DNA of 64,000 nucleotides from an uncultured Prevotellaceae bacterium. GTDB taxonomy: Bacteria; Bacteroidota; Bacteroidia; Bacteroidales; Muribaculaceae. The notes under the pieces are model-generated. The model was not told the origin of the DNA, did not search any database, and worked only from the letters and a program-made list of their open reading frames with translations. Numbering within the stretch: the first letter of the stretch is position 1; each line of letters begins with the position of its first letter. This document shows positions 8,339 to 18,302 of this stretch, piece by piece. The position numbers were made by a program, and so were the translations under genes. The stretch is taken from positions 1 through 64,000 of the forward strand of contig ONEL01000012.1 in assembly GCA_900316835.1 (NCBI GenBank), written 5' to 3'.

Positions 8339-11300
8339 TTAGAATGATGCTTTCAATGTGAAGTTAAAGCTGCGGGTAGTGGGCACGCTATAGTTATCGA
8401 TACCCATGCCGCCAGTACCGCCACTTGTGCTAGCCAGGATTGCGGGGTCGTTGCCGGTGTACTTGGTGAGCAAGAACAGGTTTCGGCCCGTGCAGTTGAG
8501 GCTCAGGTGCTTGATGGGACATCCTCGCTTGAGCAGGCTTGTGAAATCATAGCCCAGCGAAACGTAGCTCAAGCGGATGTAAGAGCCGTCTTCAATGAAA
8601 TTAGAAGATACAGTGCTATAGTAGGTAGCTATGAAATTCTGGTCAAGGATAATGGGGGTAGTGTTAGGCGAGTAAGTACCATCGCCATTATCAACCACAC
8701 CCTTGAAGATAATTTCACGGTTGCGATAGTTATCGTAGCGGTGGTCCATGCCGTTAGTGATAAGGCTACGCCCTGTCACGTTGGCCACATCGCCACCCTT
8801 GCGGCAATCGAAGAGGAAGCCCACTGAGAGGTTCTTCCAGCGGAAGTTTGAGCCCAGTCCCAGTAGGAAATCGGGCTCACGATTTCCAATGTAGATGCCT
8901 TTTTGAGCGTCGATGATGGGATAACCGTCGGCATTGCAAATCACATTGCCGTCGGGGTCACGCATGTAGTCTTTACCCGAGAGACCAGTAGAAGAACCGT
9001 TGAGGCGAGCCACAGGGAATATGTCGCCATAGTGTGTTCCCTGAATCTCAATCACATCGTCGGGCAGACTCTTAACACGTCCGCGGTTGAATGAGTAATT
9101 GAGTGTAGCGGTCCAGTCGATGTCGTTGCTGCGAATGATGTCTTGCGCTAGCGACAACTCCACACCGTGGTTCTCGATGGTACCCTCGTTGCGGGTTTGG
9201 AGAATGGTACCCGAAGCTGGCGACACGCGCACACTCACAATCTGATTATCGACCGAAGTGGAGTAATAGGCCACGTCGAGGCGTGTGCGGCTGTTGAAGA
9301 ATCGCAGGTCGGCGCCAATCTCCCACGAACTTGTCATCTCAGGCTCGAGCACTGTGGCGCGAGAGGTGGTTGGGTCGATGCCATAACCTGGGTCGGGAAA
9401 GGTGGTCCAGCGCTTGTAGGTGTCGGTAAACAGATAAGCAGGACTGGTTTTACCAACCTTTGCCCAGTTGCCACGCAGCTTACCATAAGAGAACCAGTTG
9501 TTGGTCAAGTGGAACAGCTCGCTGAAGATGACACCTGCTGTCACCGAAGGATAGAAGTAACTGGTCTTGAAGTTCTGCTTGAATTGCGACGCACCGTCGT
9601 GACGCCAGGTGCCAGAGATTTGGGCAATGCCCTTATAGTCGAAGCGCACCTCACCAAAGTAGCCATACTTGTCACGGCTGGAGTGGTAGAGGCTCATGCC
9701 ATGCTCGAGATAGGTCTCGGGATCGATGTTCTGCCAGCTGTAGAAGCCGTCGGCAGCACTGTGCGAGTCGGTGAGGATGAAATCGTAGGCGCCAAAGCTG
9801 CCCTCTATGCCTTTATATTTGGTATATTCCATACCATAGAAGATATTGATATTGAAGTCCTCAGCAAAGGTGTGGGCATAGTTGGCGAAGAATTGCGCTG
9901 TGATTTGCTCGCCACGTGAGGGCTGGAAGGAATATTCTCCCAGTCGTGACTTGTTGGCGGCAAGAACGGTCTGCACCTCTTCGTTGTTAATGTCCACAAA
10001 GTCTGACTCATAAAGACGAGGCACGGTGTAGGCATCATACATGGTGTAGCCCTTGTCGTAGCCAAGCTTGCCAGTGAACACGAGACCCTTGATGGGCTCG
10101 TAGGCTATCTGACCGTTGAGCATGATGCGGTTGCTCTCGGTAAGGCTCTTGTCGAGGTAGCGACCGTAGTAAGGCGAAACTGTTGCACCAATGCGCTCGG
10201 TGTCGAGCAACAGGTCCCAGCGGTCATAGCGATTAGCCCAGTTTACTGTGCCGTCGGGGGTAACGTAGTCGGCCATGTTGAAGTTTCGTCCCCAGTTGTA
10301 GATGGTTGACATTGAGTTACCAAAGCCACGCGAACGAGTGTCAATAAAGTTGAGCGACAACTGTATTGTCACCTGCTCCGATGGCTTGTACATACCCTTG
10401 AGGAAGGCAGTGATTTGGTTTTTATAGTCCTTGGGCACAACACCCTCGTTGCGCATGTAGGCCACCGAGGCATAAGAATTGAATTTCTCGGTACCACCGC
10501 TCACGCTCACACTATACTTTTGCAACAATCCCGTTCCCAAGAAATCTCCCAGGTTGTCATACACCGTTTGACCGGGCTGAATGTAGGGACCCCAGCCGCC
10601 GCCACCGCTGTTCTCCTTGTAGAATCCCTTAGTGCCTGGTGCAAACATGCTCTGCAGCTTGGGCACGCGCATGCAGTTGCTAATCTCTAGAGTGGCGCTG
10701 GCCGACACCTTGATTGAGCCGTCCTTACTACCACTCTTGGTTGTGATAAGAATAACACCATTGGCACCCTCTTGACCATACAAGGCACTTGCCGCGGCAC
10801 CCTTTAGCACGCTCATGTTCTCGATGTCGTCGGGGTTGATGTCGGCAAGCGTGGACCCTTTACCACGAATTGCTACGCCATCCACCACCATGAGTGGCTC
10901 GTTGCTCTGAGAGTTGTTTACCGAACTAATAGCACGAATAATAAGCTGAGTAGAGGAGTTGGGAGAACCACCACCGGTCGACACTTGCAGACCTGCCACC
11001 TTTCCCTGTAGAGAGTTGGCAAAATTGGCCGAACCACCGGCGGTGACTTGGTCGCTACTTAACGATTGCACCGCAAAGTTTAGTTTCTTCTTCTCCTGAG
11101 TTTGGCCATAGGCGGTTACCACAACTTCCTGAAGCACTTGGGAGTTCTCCTCCATCTCAATGTTAATGACGCTTTGTCCGCGACCAACCTTAACACTGAC
11201 CGGGGTCATCCCCACATAAGAGATCTCGAGAACTTCGCCATCATTGACCTCAATAGAGTATTTTCCGTCAATGTCGGTTGCCGTGCCGCGAGTAGTCCCC

Positions 11301-11425
11301 TTAACCTGCACCGAGGCACCAATGATGGTTTCCCCGTCGCTCTTCTGAGTCACTACTCCCGTCACAACGCGGGCATAACCCAGCACCGCAATGAGGGAAA
11401 ATAACAGTAGTAGCTGTTTTCTCAT
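8339..11425 (-). CDS. SusC/RagA-family TonB-dependent outer-membrane transporter
   Basis: A 1028-residue SusC homologue. A signal peptide (residues 1-18) is followed by a carboxypeptidase-D-regulatory-like domain (about 20-95; GVVTQKSDGETIIGASVQVKGT), then the linker LQEVVVTAYG. The plug domain (about 110-235) contains LQGKVAGLQVS, PLMVVDGVAIRG and YGQEGANGVILITTK. The remainder is a beta-barrel ending in NFTLKASF with a terminal aromatic. The length is in the normal SusC range. It heads an operon with the SusD gene and two lipoproteins. Together with SusD it should import an oligomeric nutrient across the outer membrane using TonB. There is no adjacent ECF sigma/anti-sigma pair or hybrid two-component regulator in the window. 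Confidence 0.96.
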   Translation of the reverse strand: MRKQLLLLFSLIAVLGYARVVTGVVTQKSDGETIIGASVQVKGTTRGTATDIDGKYSIEVNDGEVLEISYVGMTPVSVKVGRGQSVINIEMEENSQVLQEVVVTAYGQTQEKKKLNFAVQSLSSDQVTAGGSANFANSLQGKVAGLQVSTGGGSPNSSTQLIIRAISSVNNSQSNEPLMVVDGVAIRGKGSTLADINPDDIENMSVLKGAAASALYGQEGANGVILITTKSGSKDGSIKVSASATLEISNCMRVPKLQSMFAPGTKGFYKENSGGGGWGPYIQPGQTVYDNLGDFLGTGLLQKYSVSVSGGTEKFNSYASVAYMRNEGVVPKDYKNQITAFLKGMYKPSEQVTIQLSLNFIDTRSRGFGNSMSTIYNWGRNFNMADYVTPDGTVNWANRYDRWDLLLDTERIGATVSPYYGRYLDKSLTESNRIMLNGQIAYEPIKGLVFTGKLGYDKGYTMYDAYTVPRLYESDFVDINNEEVQTVLAANKSRLGEYSFQPSRGEQITAQFFANYAHTFAEDFNINIFYGMEYTKYKGIEGSFGAYDFILTDSHSAADGFYSWQNIDPETYLEHGMSLYHSSRDKYGYFGEVRFDYKGIAQISGTWRHDGASQFKQNFKTSYFYPSVTAGVIFSELFHLTNNWFSYGKLRGNWAKVGKTSPAYLFTDTYKRWTTFPDPGYGIDPTTSRATVLEPEMTSSWEIGADLRFFNSRTRLDVAYYSTSVDNQIVSVRVSPASGTILQTRNEGTIENHGVELSLAQDIIRSNDIDWTATLNYSFNRGRVKSLPDDVIEIQGTHYGDIFPVARLNGSSTGLSGKDYMRDPDGNVICNADGYPIIDAQKGIYIGNREPDFLLGLGSNFRWKNLSVGFLFDCRKGGDVANVTGRSLITNGMDHRYDNYRNREIIFKGVVDNGDGTYSPNTTPIILDQNFIATYYSTVSSNFIEDGSYIRLSYVSLGYDFTSLLKRGCPIKHLSLNCTGRNLFLLTKYTGNDPAILASTSGGTGGMGIDNYSVPTTRSFNFTLKASF

Positions 11426-11548
11426 AATTACTTAAGTTTTATATTTTTATTTATGGTTAGTTTCTCTTGGGGTATTATGCTTTATTATTCAATCTAATAG
11501 CAATAATATGGTCCTAGAATTGCTTACAATTGATAACTTTTCACACTA

Positions 11549-11556
11549 CAAACTTA
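11549..11556 (-). promoter_or_regulatory. Candidate -7 element for the SusC operon
   Basis: On the minus strand this reads TAAGTTTG, matching the Bacteroidetes -7 consensus TAnnTTTG, about 125 bases upstream of the SusC start. No convincing -33 TTG is at the usual 19-21 base spacing, so confidence is low. Confidence 0.3.
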
Positions 11557-11780
11557 AACAATTATTTTCAAAACACATTAGTTATATTAAAGAAAAATAA
11601 ATTTTTTTTATTTTTTTAGCATCGTGTACTATTTTTTACACTTATTAACAACCACATCACAGGTTCTCGATTAATAAACCACAAATTAAACAGATTAAAC
11701 AGATTTGAGCTAGTGAAAAACTACGGATTTTTCTGACTTGTCCTGATATGTAGGGGAATTTTAGCGCACAGCGCCTTTTA

Positions 11781-11930
11781 AATTGTTTGTAATTGTTAGT
11801 AATTGTTTGAAAAAAGTTATCCGAAAAGTCGCGCCTTGCGGCGTCAAAAAGCCGGCTATCGCCGGAATATAATGCGCCGTCGCGCTATAATTTAATTGTT
11901 AGTAATTGTTTGCAATTGTTTGAAAAAAAA
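11781..11930. repeat. Gene-free stretch with 10-mer repeats and GC-rich palindromes
   Basis: The 614-base gap 11426-12039 has no credible gene. It contains two clusters of a 10-base unit AATTGTTWGT (three units at 11781-11810 and three at 11894-11923), each running into a poly-A tract. Between them is a GC-rich segment with small inverted repeats (GCGCCTTGCGGCG and GCCGGCTATCGCCGG). The rest is AT-rich 5' region of the two divergent genes. Confidence 0.6.
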
Positions 11931-12027
11931 TCCCAGTAATTGTCTTTAATAAATCCTCTCTAATGTACAAATCATTAGTCCGTAATTGTCTTAAAAGAAA
12001 CGAAAACTGATATTAGAAAATATTTTG

Positions 12028-12035
12028 TAATTTTG
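12028..12035 (+). promoter_or_regulatory. Candidate -7 element, possibly leaderless
   Basis: TAATTTTG matches TAnnTTTG and ends only four bases before the ATG of the phosphatase gene. If used, transcription would begin at or next to the start codon. No clear -33 TTG is present at 19-21 bases. Confidence 0.35.
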
Positions 12036-12039
12036 TGGC

Positions 12040-12519
12040 ATGAAAAAAATCAAGATACTATTTGTGTGCCTGGGCAACATTTGCCGCTCACCGGCAGCTC
12101 AGGGTGTGATGCAACGCCTAGTTGATGAGCGCGGAGTGAGTGAGAAGTTTGAGATTGACTCGGCGGGGACTTACAGTGGTCACCGTGGTCAACTTCCCGA
12201 CCCGCGCATGCGTCGCCACGCGAGCCGTCGTGGCTACGACCTCACTCACCATGCTCGCCCAGTCACAATCGACGACTTCGAGCATTTTGACATTATTGTG
12301 GCAATGGACGAGAGCAACCGACGCACGCTATGTCATCTTGCCTCCACACCCGAGCAGGAAGCTAAAATAGTGATGATGGGCGACTACATTGTTAAACTAC
12401 GCGCTCACTACGACTATGTTCCCGACCCCTACTACGAGGGCGCCGAGGGATTTGAATTAGTTCTCGACTTGCTTGAGGACGCATGCTCGTGCTTACTAAC
12501 CTCGATACTGAAAAAATAA
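12040..12519 (+). CDS. Low-molecular-weight protein tyrosine phosphatase
   Basis: A 159-residue cytoplasmic LMW-PTP. The P-loop CLGNICRS at residues 10-17 (C-x5-R-S, nucleophile Cys10, Arg16) is at the N-terminus as in the family. A DSAGT strand follows, and the general-acid loop PDPYYEG is near residue 128. The length is normal. It dephosphorylates phosphotyrosine through a cysteinyl-phosphate intermediate; its target in this organism is unknown. It stands alone between the divergent SusC operon and a secreted-protein gene, and its start lies four bases after a possible -7 box. Confidence 0.95.
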   Translation: MKKIKILFVCLGNICRSPAAQGVMQRLVDERGVSEKFEIDSAGTYSGHRGQLPDPRMRRHASRRGYDLTHHARPVTIDDFEHFDIIVAMDESNRRTLCHLASTPEQEAKIVMMGDYIVKLRAHYDYVPDPYYEGAEGFELVLDLLEDACSCLLTSILKK

Positions 12520-12742
12520 TACGTTTTTACACGCGTTACCCAAAATGGTAGTAAAAAGATAACCTCAATCCTAATTGTGGTTATTTTTTTTCGTTTTTTT
12601 CTAAAAAATTTTGTCACATTAATAAAAAAAGTTATTTTTGTGAGTTGATTTATTACTTTGTAAGCATTCAACCTCTTAACCATAAAATAACTATATCGAG
12701 ACCATATTTTTTAACTTTTTTATTAACTAAAGCTTTATTATC

Positions 12743-14560
12743 ATGAAGAAATTTTTACTTCTTGCAGCTGTAGTTGCCGCGGCATTTGCCGGCAACGCAC
12801 AGGATTTGCAGCTCACTAAGGCTTGGCAAACCACAGCTCCCGCACTGGCTAACACACGCCAGGGTATTGCCCTCGACGGCAAGTTCATCATCAACAACAA
12901 GGTGGCAGGCACTCTCACCGCCTATGACGCCAACGGCGCTACCGCATTTGGTGTTACCGAGGCTACCGCTTCGTTCCCCGCTATTGCCAAAGATCAAGCC
13001 GGCAACATCATCGTTCGCGTCGACAACAACTGGCCAGGCAGTTTCAAGGCCGACACCATTTTGTTCAAGATTTTCCCCGCAGGCGGTGGCGACCCCATTG
13101 CGGTAGAGGGCAATCTCTTTGCCGACTTCGGGACTGAGAATGGTCGCATGGACTACTTGGGCACTGCCGAGGGCAACCTGCTTGAGGAAGGCGCAATCAA
13201 TTTGGTAACAGGTAACTCTACTGGAGTTCTGCGTGTTCCCTTCATCGAGGGCGAGATTGATGTTGACCACATTGCACTGATTCCAATTGATGGCGTAACA
13301 AACTTTAAAAATACTGGAGCCTACGTTAGCGCTTGGGAGGCTGCCGATGGCACTACACACTATCTGTTGCACTGGCGTGGCATTGTTCCCTACGACATGA
13401 CCCTCAACGAGGATGGCGACCTGTTCACCGCCACCGCTATCAACACTGTAAGCCGTGGAAACCTGAGCGGTTACAAGTGCTTCGCCCGTGACGGCAAGAA
13501 CTACATTGCCTACTCACTCAAGCCCGCCGACCGCGACTATGGCGATGGCTTTGCAATCATGGAGATTGGTGGCGAAGCTCCCGTGTTCCAAGTTGAGGAC
13601 ACAGGCCTTGACCTGAACAATGGTGGAATCTGCGTTCAGTGGCTAGATGTTGATGGCGACTGCCTCTATCAGTATGCCGGCGCCAACTACATTGCTTGCT
13701 ATCAGTTTGCCGGTAGCGTTGCTCCCGAGCACACTTATGCCGTGTGCGGTGCTCCCGCAGCCCTGTTTGGCATGACCTCCGACTGGGCTCCCGCCGAGGC
13801 TCCCGAGATGACTCTCACCGACGATGGTATCTACGTGTGGACAAGCGAGCCCACCAACCTCAATGCAGGCGCTGTTGAGTTCAAGGTTGTTCAAGATCAC
13901 GCTTGGGATGTTGCCTACCCTGTCAACAACTACTACATTCCTGTTCCCGCCGATGGCGAATACACACTCTTCGTAACTTACAACCCCGAGACTAACGAAG
14001 TTAACGCTCAACTCGAGGGTGCGCCACTGGTGATTGAGGGTGGTCTTTATGTTACTGGCACGCTCAACGGTTGGAGCCAGGATCCAGAGCTCTGTATCCC
14101 ATTTGAGGAGATTGAAGAGGGTACATTTGAGGCTAAGGTTGACTTCAACAGGAAGGATGCAGAAGATGGACAAGGCAACCAATTCAAGATTATCTATCCC
14201 TACGATGGTGGCATCATGTGGTTTGGTGGTATTGATGAAGCTGGTATTGGCTATTACCTGATCACCGACGACCTGCTCAGCACTCCAACAGCCCTGATTG
14301 ACGGTGCAAACTTCAAGATGGAGAACGATGGTGTTTACATCATTCGCGTCACTTCGGCTCCTACTCCAAGTATATCACCCAAGTCGATCACTGCTCCATT
14401 CCAGGTTGAGTTCATATACTACGCACCCACCGCTATTGAGAGCATCAGCACCGAGAAGGCCGACAACACTTGGTATAATATGCAAGGTGTTAAGTTCAAC
14501 GGCAAGCCCAGTGTTCCCGGCATCTACATCAACGGTGGCAAGAAGGTTATCGTTCGCTAA
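12743..14560 (+). CDS. Secreted multi-domain protein with E-set/CBM-like modules and C-terminal sorting-like tail
   Basis: A 605-residue exported protein (signal peptide MKKFLLLAAVVAAAFAGNAQ). Residues ~25-325 look propeller-like with repeated Gly/Asp turns. Around 330-430 there is an X25/E-set-like segment (HTYAVCGAPAALFG, then VEFKVVQDHAWDVAY), and around 430-560 a SusE/F-like segment (YVTGTLNGWSQDPELC). Both folds are known from starch-binding proteins. The C-terminus ends WYNMQGVKFNGKP...GIYINGGKKVIVR, the tail of many Bacteroidales secreted proteins exported by, or resembling substrates of, type IX secretion. The paralogue at 19491-21749 has the same layout. It ends in a strong terminator at 14585. 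Glycan binding is inferred from fold resemblance only; no catalytic residues are evident. Confidence 0.8.
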   Translation: MKKFLLLAAVVAAAFAGNAQDLQLTKAWQTTAPALANTRQGIALDGKFIINNKVAGTLTAYDANGATAFGVTEATASFPAIAKDQAGNIIVRVDNNWPGSFKADTILFKIFPAGGGDPIAVEGNLFADFGTENGRMDYLGTAEGNLLEEGAINLVTGNSTGVLRVPFIEGEIDVDHIALIPIDGVTNFKNTGAYVSAWEAADGTTHYLLHWRGIVPYDMTLNEDGDLFTATAINTVSRGNLSGYKCFARDGKNYIAYSLKPADRDYGDGFAIMEIGGEAPVFQVEDTGLDLNNGGICVQWLDVDGDCLYQYAGANYIACYQFAGSVAPEHTYAVCGAPAALFGMTSDWAPAEAPEMTLTDDGIYVWTSEPTNLNAGAVEFKVVQDHAWDVAYPVNNYYIPVPADGEYTLFVTYNPETNEVNAQLEGAPLVIEGGLYVTGTLNGWSQDPELCIPFEEIEEGTFEAKVDFNRKDAEDGQGNQFKIIYPYDGGIMWFGGIDEAGIGYYLITDDLLSTPTALIDGANFKMENDGVYIIRVTSAPTPSISPKSITAPFQVEFIYYAPTAIESISTEKADNTWYNMQGVKFNGKPSVPGIYINGGKKVIVR

Positions 14561-14584
14561 TCTTCTCCAGTAGCTTTAATTTAT

Positions 14585-14617
14585 AAAAAATGCACCTCGC
14601 AAGGGGTGCATTTTTTT
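14585..14617 (+). terminator. Rho-independent terminator
   Basis: A 12-bp stem (AAAAAATGCACC at 14585-14596, GGTGCATTTTTT at 14605-14616) with an 8-base loop and a T7 tract, 24 bases after the stop of the preceding gene. The A/T symmetry could make it work in both directions. Confidence 0.88.
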
Positions 14618-14685
14618 CTTAACTTGAATGCGGTTTTGAGCACATAAAATACTAATCCCGTTTTTTTCTCGTTATTATAATTATA

Positions 14686-17094
14686 ATGAGAAATATGATA
14701 AACAAGATAGCGTTGCTAGTGTTGATGATGACCACGGCACTGGCAATGAACGGACAAATAAAAATCACCGGCACGGTTGTTGACGAGTTCAACAATCCGC
14801 TTGAGTTTGCCACTGTGCGCATCCAGGGCACCACGCTTGGCGTGAATACCGACTTGAAAGGACAGTACGAGATAAGCATTCCCGCTAAGGACACCATCGA
14901 CGTGGTGTTCTCATGCATTGGCTACAGCGACGTGAAGCGACGCCTCATCAAGCCAGTGAGTCCCGTGACGTTAAGCCCCAAGCTCTACAAGAGCACCGTT
15001 GAGCTTGCCGAGGTGCAAGTAACTGAATACAAACGCCAAACCAACACCATGCAGGACATCGACGTGGAGATTGCGAAGATGACCCCCAGTGCTAGTGGTA
15101 ACACCGTGGAGAACGTGATTACCACGCAAGCCGGCGTGAGTAGTAAGAACGAGATGAGCGCGCAATACATGGTGCGTGGTGGCACCTACGACGAGAATAG
15201 TGTCTACATCAATGGCATTGAAGTGTATCGCCCACAGCTGGTGAGTAACGGCCAGCAAGAGGGCTTGAGCATTATCAATGGCGACATGGTGCAGAAGGTT
15301 GCATTCTCAACCGGTGGCTTTAACGCCGAGTATAGCGACAAGATGTCGAGTGTGCTCGACATAACCTACAAGGAGCCACAGGCGTTTGAGGGCAGCCTCA
15401 GCGCCAGCCTTCAAGGCGGAAGCCTCACGCTGGGCCACAGCACTGGCAAGTTCTCACAGATGCATGGCGTGCGCTACAAGCGCAACTCGTCGATGCTAGG
15501 CTCGCTGGAATCGAAGGGAGAGTATGACCCCCAGTTCTTTGACTATCAGACCCACATCACGCTTGCTCCAAGCAAGAAATTCAAAGTATCACTGCTAGGC
15601 AACGTGTCGATCAACGACTACCGCTTTACTCCCGCCAACCGCGAGACCAGCTTTGGCACCTCGACCAACGCCAAGTCGTTCCTCGTCTATTTCGACGGCC
15701 AGGAGAAAGATAAATTCCACACCTTCTTCGGAGCCCTGCAACTTAACTACAAGTTCAACGACAAGGGCACCGACCTCACTCTCACCGGTAGCGCCTATCG
15801 CACCGATGAGCTTGTAGCCTACGACATCCACGGCGAGTACTGGCTCGACCAGGCTGGTACCAGTGGCGAGGAGAGCGTGGGTGGAGAGCTGGGTGTGGGC
15901 AAGTACCACGAGCACGCCCGCAACCGCCTTAAAATCAACGTCTACAGTGCATCACTCAAGGGTAACATTGGTTTGAACAACAATAACATCAGCTACGGCT
16001 TCCAGATGCGCCATGACGTTATTTTCGAGCGCTCGCGCGAGTGGCAATGGCGCGACTCGGCAGGCTACTCGTTGCCCCACATTCCCGAACAGGTGAATGT
16101 TATTTATAGCATGAGCTCGAGCAACGATATCAGCACTAATCGCTTCTCGGCTTTCGTGCAAGACACCTATCGCCTCTACACCGGTGCCGGAGCATTCACT
16201 TTTAATGCGGGCATCCGCTACAGCTACTGGGACTTCAACAAGGAGTCGCTCATCTCGCCACGCTTCAGCATTGGCTATGTGCCCGAGCGCAACAACCGTT
16301 TTGCCATGCGACTGGCGGGCGGATTATATTACCAGTCACCATTCTACAAGGAATATCGCATCCAGAGCACCGACGAGCAGGGTAATTCCATCATCGTGCT
16401 TAACCGCGACATCAAGTCGCAACGAAGCATCCACGTCATCCTGGGTGGTGACTACTCGTTCAGAGCACTCAATCGCCCCTTCAAGCTCACCGCCGAGATA
16501 TACTACAAGAACCTGAGCAACCTCATCCCCTATGAAGTTGAAAACCTCAAACTCAGCTACAGTGGCACCAACTCGAGCAAGGGCTACATTGCCGGTGTAG
16601 ACTTCAAGATATTTGGGCAATTTGTGGAGGGTTCCGACTCGTGGATAAGTTTCTCACTGATGAAGACCCAAGAAGAGCTTAACGGCGTGAAAGTGCCGTT
16701 GCCCACCGACCAGCGCTATAGCGTGGCAATATTCTTTACCGACTATTTCCCCAAGTTCCCACGCATCAAGTTCAGCCTGCGTGGTATCATCAGTGACGGT
16801 CTGCCCACCACAGCACCTCATCACACCCGCGCCGAGAGCTACTTCCGCCAGCCAGCCTACAAGCGCGTGGACGTGGGACTATCCTATCTCATCCTGGGCG
16901 AGGGACACAAGCCCGCGAGCGGCTTCTTTAGCCACTTCAAGAGCATCTGGCTGGGCGTTGACGCATTCAACCTGCTCGACATCAGCAACGTGAGCAGTTA
17001 CTACTGGGTGACCGACGTGAACCGTATCCAGTATGCCGTGCCCAACTACCTCACACGCCGCCAGTTCAATGTGCGATTGACCATGAACTTCTAG
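14686..17094 (+). CDS. TonB-dependent receptor without a SusD partner
   Basis: An 802-residue outer-membrane receptor. A signal peptide (about 1-24) precedes a carboxypeptidase-regulatory-like domain (about 25-100; ITGTVVDEFNNPLEFATVRIQG). The plug domain (about 120-230) includes MVRGGTYDENSVYINGIEVY and GFNAEYSDKMSSVLDI, and the barrel ends FNVRLTMNF with the C-terminal Phe. It imports an unknown ligand using TonB energy. Unlike the locus at 3.5-11.4 kb it has no SusD neighbour. A ROK sugar kinase follows 68 bases downstream on the same strand, so the two may share a transcript. Confidence 0.92.
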   Translation: MRNMINKIALLVLMMTTALAMNGQIKITGTVVDEFNNPLEFATVRIQGTTLGVNTDLKGQYEISIPAKDTIDVVFSCIGYSDVKRRLIKPVSPVTLSPKLYKSTVELAEVQVTEYKRQTNTMQDIDVEIAKMTPSASGNTVENVITTQAGVSSKNEMSAQYMVRGGTYDENSVYINGIEVYRPQLVSNGQQEGLSIINGDMVQKVAFSTGGFNAEYSDKMSSVLDITYKEPQAFEGSLSASLQGGSLTLGHSTGKFSQMHGVRYKRNSSMLGSLESKGEYDPQFFDYQTHITLAPSKKFKVSLLGNVSINDYRFTPANRETSFGTSTNAKSFLVYFDGQEKDKFHTFFGALQLNYKFNDKGTDLTLTGSAYRTDELVAYDIHGEYWLDQAGTSGEESVGGELGVGKYHEHARNRLKINVYSASLKGNIGLNNNNISYGFQMRHDVIFERSREWQWRDSAGYSLPHIPEQVNVIYSMSSSNDISTNRFSAFVQDTYRLYTGAGAFTFNAGIRYSYWDFNKESLISPRFSIGYVPERNNRFAMRLAGGLYYQSPFYKEYRIQSTDEQGNSIIVLNRDIKSQRSIHVILGGDYSFRALNRPFKLTAEIYYKNLSNLIPYEVENLKLSYSGTNSSKGYIAGVDFKIFGQFVEGSDSWISFSLMKTQEELNGVKVPLPTDQRYSVAIFFTDYFPKFPRIKFSLRGIISDGLPTTAPHHTRAESYFRQPAYKRVDVGLSYLILGEGHKPASGFFSHFKSIWLGVDAFNLLDISNVSSYYWVTDVNRIQYAVPNYLTRRQFNVRLTMNF

Positions 17095-17162
17095 GCACCG
17101 CAACAACTTATTTACAACACACAATACACATTAAATATTAACTTATTAAATCAAATAACATT

Positions 17163-18131
17163 ATGGCAAAACCTTATGTAATAGGTATCGACATGGGTGG
17201 CACTAACACTGCTTTTGGTATTGTTGACGCTCGTGGAACCGTGATCGCCAGCAGCTCTATCAAGACTGGCAAACACTCAAAAATCGAAGACTATATCGAT
17301 GAGCTCTACCAGGAGCTGCATCGCCTCATCGTGGCTAACGACGCCGAGGGGAAGATTAACGGAATTGGCATTGGAGCACCTAATGCCAACTACTTCACCG
17401 GAGTGATAGAAGATGGTGTGAACCTGCCATGGCCCACCCCCATACCTCTTGCCGACCTCATCACTAAGAAATTTGGCATTCCATGCCTTATCACTAACGA
17501 CGCTAACGCCGCCGCCATTGGCGAGATGACCTATGGCGCAGCCCGTGGCCTGAAGGATTTCATCATGATAACCCTGGGCACTGGTGTGGGAAGCGGTATT
17601 GTGGTTAATGGACAAATGGTCTATGGTCACGACGGTTTTGCCGGCGAGCTAGGACACGTGATCATGAAGCGTAACAACGGCCGCGTGTGTGGTTGTGGTC
17701 GCACCGGATGCCTTGAGGCCTACTGCTCGGCAACAGGTGTTGCCCGCACCGCCCGCGAGTTCCTCGAAATTCGCAACGACGAGTCGCTCCTGCGCGACTA
17801 CGACATCGAGAGCATCACCTCTAAGGACGTGTATGACTGCGCTGTGAAGGGCGACAAGCTGGCAATCGACATTTTCAACTACACTGGCACTATCCTGGGC
17901 GAAGCGCTTGCCGACTTTGTGACCTTCTCCAGCCCCGAAGCTTTCGTTATCTTTGGCGGACTCACCAAGAGTGGCGACTACATCATGAACCCCATCCGCG
18001 AGGCCTTCGACAAGAACATCATGAAGGTGTTCAAGGGAAAGGTAAAAATCCTCATCAGCGAACTCAAAGAGAGCGATGCCGCTGTGCTGGGAGCATCGGC
18101 TCTGGGCTGGGAAATTAAGGAGGATCAATAA
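17163..18131 (+). CDS. ROK-family sugar kinase (glucokinase-like)
   Basis: A 322-residue ROK protein. The N-terminal phosphate loop is IGIDMGGTNTAFGIV; the sugar/catalytic segment is NDANAAAIGE, followed by TLGTGVGSGIV, GELGHVIM and the ROK zinc motif CGCGRTGCLEAY with the expected His and three Cys. There is no N-terminal helix-turn-helix, so it is an enzyme rather than a ROK repressor. Family knowledge: such cytoplasmic kinases in Bacteroidetes phosphorylate glucose or related hexoses with ATP; the exact sugar cannot be read from sequence. It follows a TonB-dependent receptor by 68 bases. Confidence 0.92.
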   Translation: MAKPYVIGIDMGGTNTAFGIVDARGTVIASSSIKTGKHSKIEDYIDELYQELHRLIVANDAEGKINGIGIGAPNANYFTGVIEDGVNLPWPTPIPLADLITKKFGIPCLITNDANAAAIGEMTYGAARGLKDFIMITLGTGVGSGIVVNGQMVYGHDGFAGELGHVIMKRNNGRVCGCGRTGCLEAYCSATGVARTAREFLEIRNDESLLRDYDIESITSKDVYDCAVKGDKLAIDIFNYTGTILGEALADFVTFSSPEAFVIFGGLTKSGDYIMNPIREAFDKNIMKVFKGKVKILISELKESDAAVLGASALGWEIKEDQ

Positions 18132-18155
18132 CGCCCACCCTTATTTCAACAATGC

Positions 18156-18250
18156 ATGACCGAGTCCTGTCTCGTTAGCGCCACAACCCTAAAACATTGA
18201 TGATGGCGGTGGACGAGGCAGGTCTCGTCGCTTAAACCCAATTCGGTCAT
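18156..18250. repeat. BIME-like composite palindromic element
   Basis: Outer arms ATGACCGA (18156-18163) and TCGGTCAT (18243-18250) enclose two smaller hairpins, CGAG/CTCG at 18161-18174 and ACGAGGC-AG-GTCTCGT at 18213-18228. The inner motif resembles the ACGAGAC/GTCTCGT hairpin just upstream of the transposase gene at 36080. It lies in the gap between the ROK kinase and the GDPD-like gene. Confidence 0.5.
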
Positions 18251-18302
18251 TAGGGTTAAAGAAAGGAACAGCTTGAAAATCAACAACACTAACAATCACA
18301 TT

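Noticed and set aside
17163..18131. ROK-type transcriptional repressor
   Set aside because: There is no N-terminal helix-turn-helix; the protein begins directly with the kinase phosphate loop.
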